A stretch of 7,536 nt of DNA. It comes from Campylobacterota bacterium (GTDB lineage Bacteria > Campylobacterota > Campylobacteria > Campylobacterales > JAADDG01). The stretch lies in the NCBI GenBank assembly GCA_013154075.1, contig JAADDG010000196.1:1-7536 (forward strand), in the 5' to 3' direction. The notes beneath the pieces are model-generated. The model was not told the origin of the DNA, made no database searches, and saw only the letters and a list, made by a program, of their open reading frames with translations. Both the position numbers and the translations under genes were made by a program. Positions within the stretch are counted from its first letter, which is position 1. Each line of letters opens with the position of its first letter. Shown piece by piece: positions 6,058 to 7,536 of the stretch.

Positions 6058-6931
6058 TAATGATGAATTCGACTCTTCTATTTTCTTGACTTTCTCCTTT
6101 TACGTTTTTTAGAGGTTTGCTCTCTCCGTAACCTTTGGCTACGAGTCTATCCGGAGATATTCCCTCTTTTATCAAAGCTTCTTTTACGCTTTTTGCTCTA
6201 TCTTCGGATAGTTTTTGATTTTTAGCTGCATCGCCTACGCTATCGGTGTAACCGGCTATCTCTATTTTTAGATCGGAATGCTCTTTTAGAATAACCGCTA
6301 TTTTTGCCACTATCTCCTCTCCTTTTGCCGTTAGGGTGCTTTTTCCGGTTTCAAACTCGATCTTATTTACAGCTAAAATCTCTTTAATTTGAGTATCTAC
6401 CTGTTTGGCCTCTTTAGAGACGGTTTTAACCTCATTTGTTTCTTGCTCCTTTTTGATTGCTTGATTTTCTGTCTCTTTTTGTTTTTCTTGTGTGGTAGTT
6501 GTGTCGTTTAGACTCTCTTGATTTTCTTCTGCTGCCGTTTGGGTTTGTTTCTCTTCATTTTCTGACGTTTGTGAAGTTTCGTTTGAGTTTGTTTGAGTAG
6601 AGGCCGCGTTTTTAGCCGTGTCTTTGTTTTCATTTTCAAGAGCCGTATTTATAGAGTTTTGAGACGAGTTTTCTTTGTGATCTTGTTCAAAGATCTCTTT
6701 TGCTTTTTCCTCTATACTTTTTCGATCCGTTTCATTTTCTTTCTCTTTGTCGGCTGCAATTTCTTTGCTTTCATTCGTCATAGTAGAGATCGTATTTTCT
6801 TGAGTAACCGTTTGCCTCTCCTCTTTTGTTAAAGAGTTTTTGTGATCTTTTGCTTGAGAGCTTATAAAATAGATCATACCCGCTAAGATCAGTATGCATA
6901 TAAGAGCACATAGCCATCTACCTATTTTCAT
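6047..6931 (-). CDS. Inner-membrane-anchored OmpA-like peptidoglycan-binding protein with long polar linker
   Basis: The 294-residue product has three parts. Residues 6-24 form one hydrophobic segment after Lys2/Arg5, best read as an uncleaved membrane anchor with the rest in the periplasm; Cys8 and Cys12 do not make a convincing lipobox. Residues about 27-180 are low-complexity and strongly hydrophilic, built from Glu, Lys, Gln, Asn, Thr and Ser. This looks like a disordered or helical spacer that spans the periplasm. Residues 188-294 are an OmpA domain: 'IEFETGKSTLTAKGEEIVAK', 'IAGYTDSVGDAAKNQKLSED' followed by Arg-Ala, and 'SQENRRVEF'. Asp230 and Arg245 correspond to the peptidoglycan-contacting pair. 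The plan resembles MotB or TolR-type anchors, but no MotB plug or proton-path Asp in the membrane segment is visible, so a stator role is not claimed. The ATG at 6931 has AAGGAGG five bases upstream. It lies 114 bases after the SDR gene and 85 before the next OmpA gene on the same strand. Confidence 0.87.
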   Translation of the reverse strand: MKIGRWLCALICILILAGMIYFISSQAKDHKNSLTKEERQTVTQENTISTMTNESKEIAADKEKENETDRKSIEEKAKEIFEQDHKENSSQNSINTALENENKDTAKNAASTQTNSNETSQTSENEEKQTQTAAEENQESLNDTTTTQEKQKETENQAIKKEQETNEVKTVSKEAKQVDTQIKEILAVNKIEFETGKSTLTAKGEEIVAKIAVILKEHSDLKIEIAGYTDSVGDAAKNQKLSEDRAKSVKEALIKEGISPDRLVAKGYGESKPLKNVKGESQENRRVEFIIIEE

Positions 6932-6936
6932 TTCTA

Positions 6937-6943
6937 CCTCCTT
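6937..6943 (-). promoter_or_regulatory. Strong Shine-Dalgarno for the 6047-6931 gene
   Basis: On the minus strand AAGGAGG sits five bases before the ATG at 6931. It is the best match to the anti-Shine-Dalgarno in this window, it fixes the start codon and it suggests good expression. Confidence 0.8.
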
Positions 6944-6961
6944 TTATTAAATAGAATTATT

Positions 6962-6985
6962 TTCTATATAAAAAATGATATAGAA
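6962..6985. repeat. AT-rich inverted repeat upstream of the OmpA-like genes
   Basis: TTCTATAT (6962-6969) and ATATAGAA (6978-6985) are perfect inverted copies separated by eight bases (AAAAAATG). The left arm overlaps the candidate -10 box. It could be an operator or a weak 3' hairpin of the SDR transcript, but AT-rich DNA produces such repeats by chance, and no T run follows on the minus strand that would make a strong terminator. Confidence 0.35.
6963..6968 (-). promoter_or_regulatory. Candidate -10 box for the two OmpA-like genes
   Basis: The minus strand reads TATAGA here, followed by AAAATAATT; transcription would begin about 25 bases before the ATG at 6931. It lies in a 114-base, very AT-rich gap, so other matches (for example TAAAAT, complement of 7003-7008) are equally possible. 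No -35 is evident. The spacing from the SDR gene is long enough for an independent promoter. Confidence 0.3.
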
Positions 6986-7001
6986 TAAAGAATAAGAAGC
7001 C

Positions 7002-7017
7002 TATTTTAGGTAAAATA
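7002..7017. repeat. Short near-palindrome TATTTTA-GG-TAAAATA
   Basis: Two seven-base arms, 7002-7008 and 7011-7017, are inverted around a GG centre. The two-base centre is too tight for a hairpin, so a dimeric regulator's operator is the more natural reading. It lies between the SDR stop codon and the OmpA-like genes. I cannot match it to a known regulator box. Confidence 0.28.
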
Positions 7018-7045
7018 TTGTTTAATTTTTAAATTCTATTTAATT

Positions 7046-7536
7046 TTATTGTGGATTTTTGCAGGACTTTTTGAGTATTTTAAATTTCTGAGGTTCTACG
7101 GTGATGTCGGTAATTACCGTTCCTTCTCTTAAGTTTAAAATATCTTCAACTATTTTCGCAATTTCCAAAGGCTCTATGTAGCTTTCGCTATCATCCGTAT
7201 AGGAGAAGTTTAGATTTTCAAAAAAGGGAGTTTTCGTTATGTCGGGATTTATGTTTATTACCTTAAGCCCGCTTTTTCGAGCTTCGCTAAATAGAGATTT
7301 TCCAAAATGTCTAAGGCCGGCTTTTGACGCTCCGTAGGCGGCTCCGAAAATAGCCGGTTTTATGGCCGATATCGAGCTTATATTAAAGATATAGCCTCTG
7401 TTTTTTTTGAGAGCTTTTAAAAATAGTTTGCTTAAGAGAATAGGAGCTTTTAAATTTAAATCGATAATTCTCTCTATCTTCTCAAAATCTATATCTTCAT
7501 GCATTCCAAAGTACCCGACACCCGCACTGTTTATTA
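7046..7536 (-). CDS. Short-chain dehydrogenase/reductase (SDR), 5' end beyond the window
   Basis: About 163 C-terminal residues of a Rossmann-fold NAD(P)-dependent oxidoreductase are present. The frame stays open to the right edge, so the Met at 7504 is internal and not the start. Immediately upstream of it the frame encodes 'INSAGVGYFG' (about 7505-7534), the SDR 'NNAG' motif with Ser in place of the second Asn. Downstream come the active-site Asn in 'DLNLKAP', the catalytic Ser in 'NISSISA', and the Tyr/Lys pair in 'YGASK' (7322-7336). 'INPDITKTPFF' matches the usual P[G/D]xxxT segment after the active site. The missing part, roughly 70-85 residues, should hold the TGxxxGIG cofactor site. 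The ending, 'GTVITDITVEPQ', resembles YdfG-type SDRs, but the substrate cannot be assigned. The stop is TAA (complement of 7046-7048). Nothing links it by function to the OmpA genes downstream. Confidence 0.9.
   Translation of the reverse strand, partial: INSAGVGYFGMHEDIDFEKIERIIDLNLKAPILLSKLFLKALKKNRGYIFNISSISAIKPAIFGAAYGASKAGLRHFGKSLFSEARKSGLKVININPDITKTPFFENLNFSYTDDSESYIEPLEIAKIVEDILNLREGTVITDITVEPQKFKILKKSCKNPQ

Noticed and set aside
6593..6832. Plus-strand open frame of 79 codons antisense to the OmpA-like gene
   Set aside because: It is the complement of the low-complexity linker, rich in Phe and Arg as expected from reversed Glu/Lys codons, and has no convincing ribosome binding site.
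6047..6931. MotB flagellar stator protein
   Set aside because: It has one membrane segment plus an OmpA domain, but no membrane-embedded proton-carrying Asp or plug helix, a long atypical linker, and no motA next to it.

Overview
The window looks like chromosomal DNA from a low-GC, Gram-negative bacterium, most likely a member of Campylobacterota (Epsilonproteobacteria). This placement is an inference. It rests on the AT-rich codon choice (AGA for Arg, ATA for Ile), a lone TATAAT -10 box without a clear -35, OmpA-type peptidoglycan-binding proteins, and a giant LVIVD/FN3/DUF4214 surface protein of a type known from that group. No gene here fixes the species.

Layout. A complete tRNA-Pro(GGG) lies at the left edge (8-85). 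After a short promoter region, a very large plus-strand gene runs from 200 to 4860. It is split by an apparent one-base deletion near 1837-1840. The upstream piece (200-1843) carries a signal peptide and twelve LVIVD beta-propeller repeats. The downstream piece (open from 1813; first ATG 1903; end 4860) carries the last two LVIVD repeats, eight fibronectin type III domains and four DUF4214 repeats. Restoring one base gives a single protein of about 1,553 residues with fourteen LVIVD units. A plus-strand intrinsic terminator (4866-4894) ends it.

The right half is on the minus strand. It holds, in order of transcription, the C-terminal part of a short-chain dehydrogenase/reductase that runs off the right edge (7536-7046), an inner-membrane-anchored OmpA-like protein with a long charged/polar linker (6931-6047), and a secreted protein that fuses a concanavalin-A/LamG-like domain to an OmpA-like domain (5961-4894). 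The last gene is convergent with the giant gene.

Taken together, the two OmpA-like genes and the giant repeat protein form a cell-envelope cluster. Two products should bind peptidoglycan in the periplasm, one possibly also a glycan through its jelly-roll domain. The third looks like an exported multi-domain adhesin or surface scaffold. That they work together is a hypothesis from adjacency only. The SDR gene appears unrelated. No mobile element, CRISPR array or phage gene was seen.
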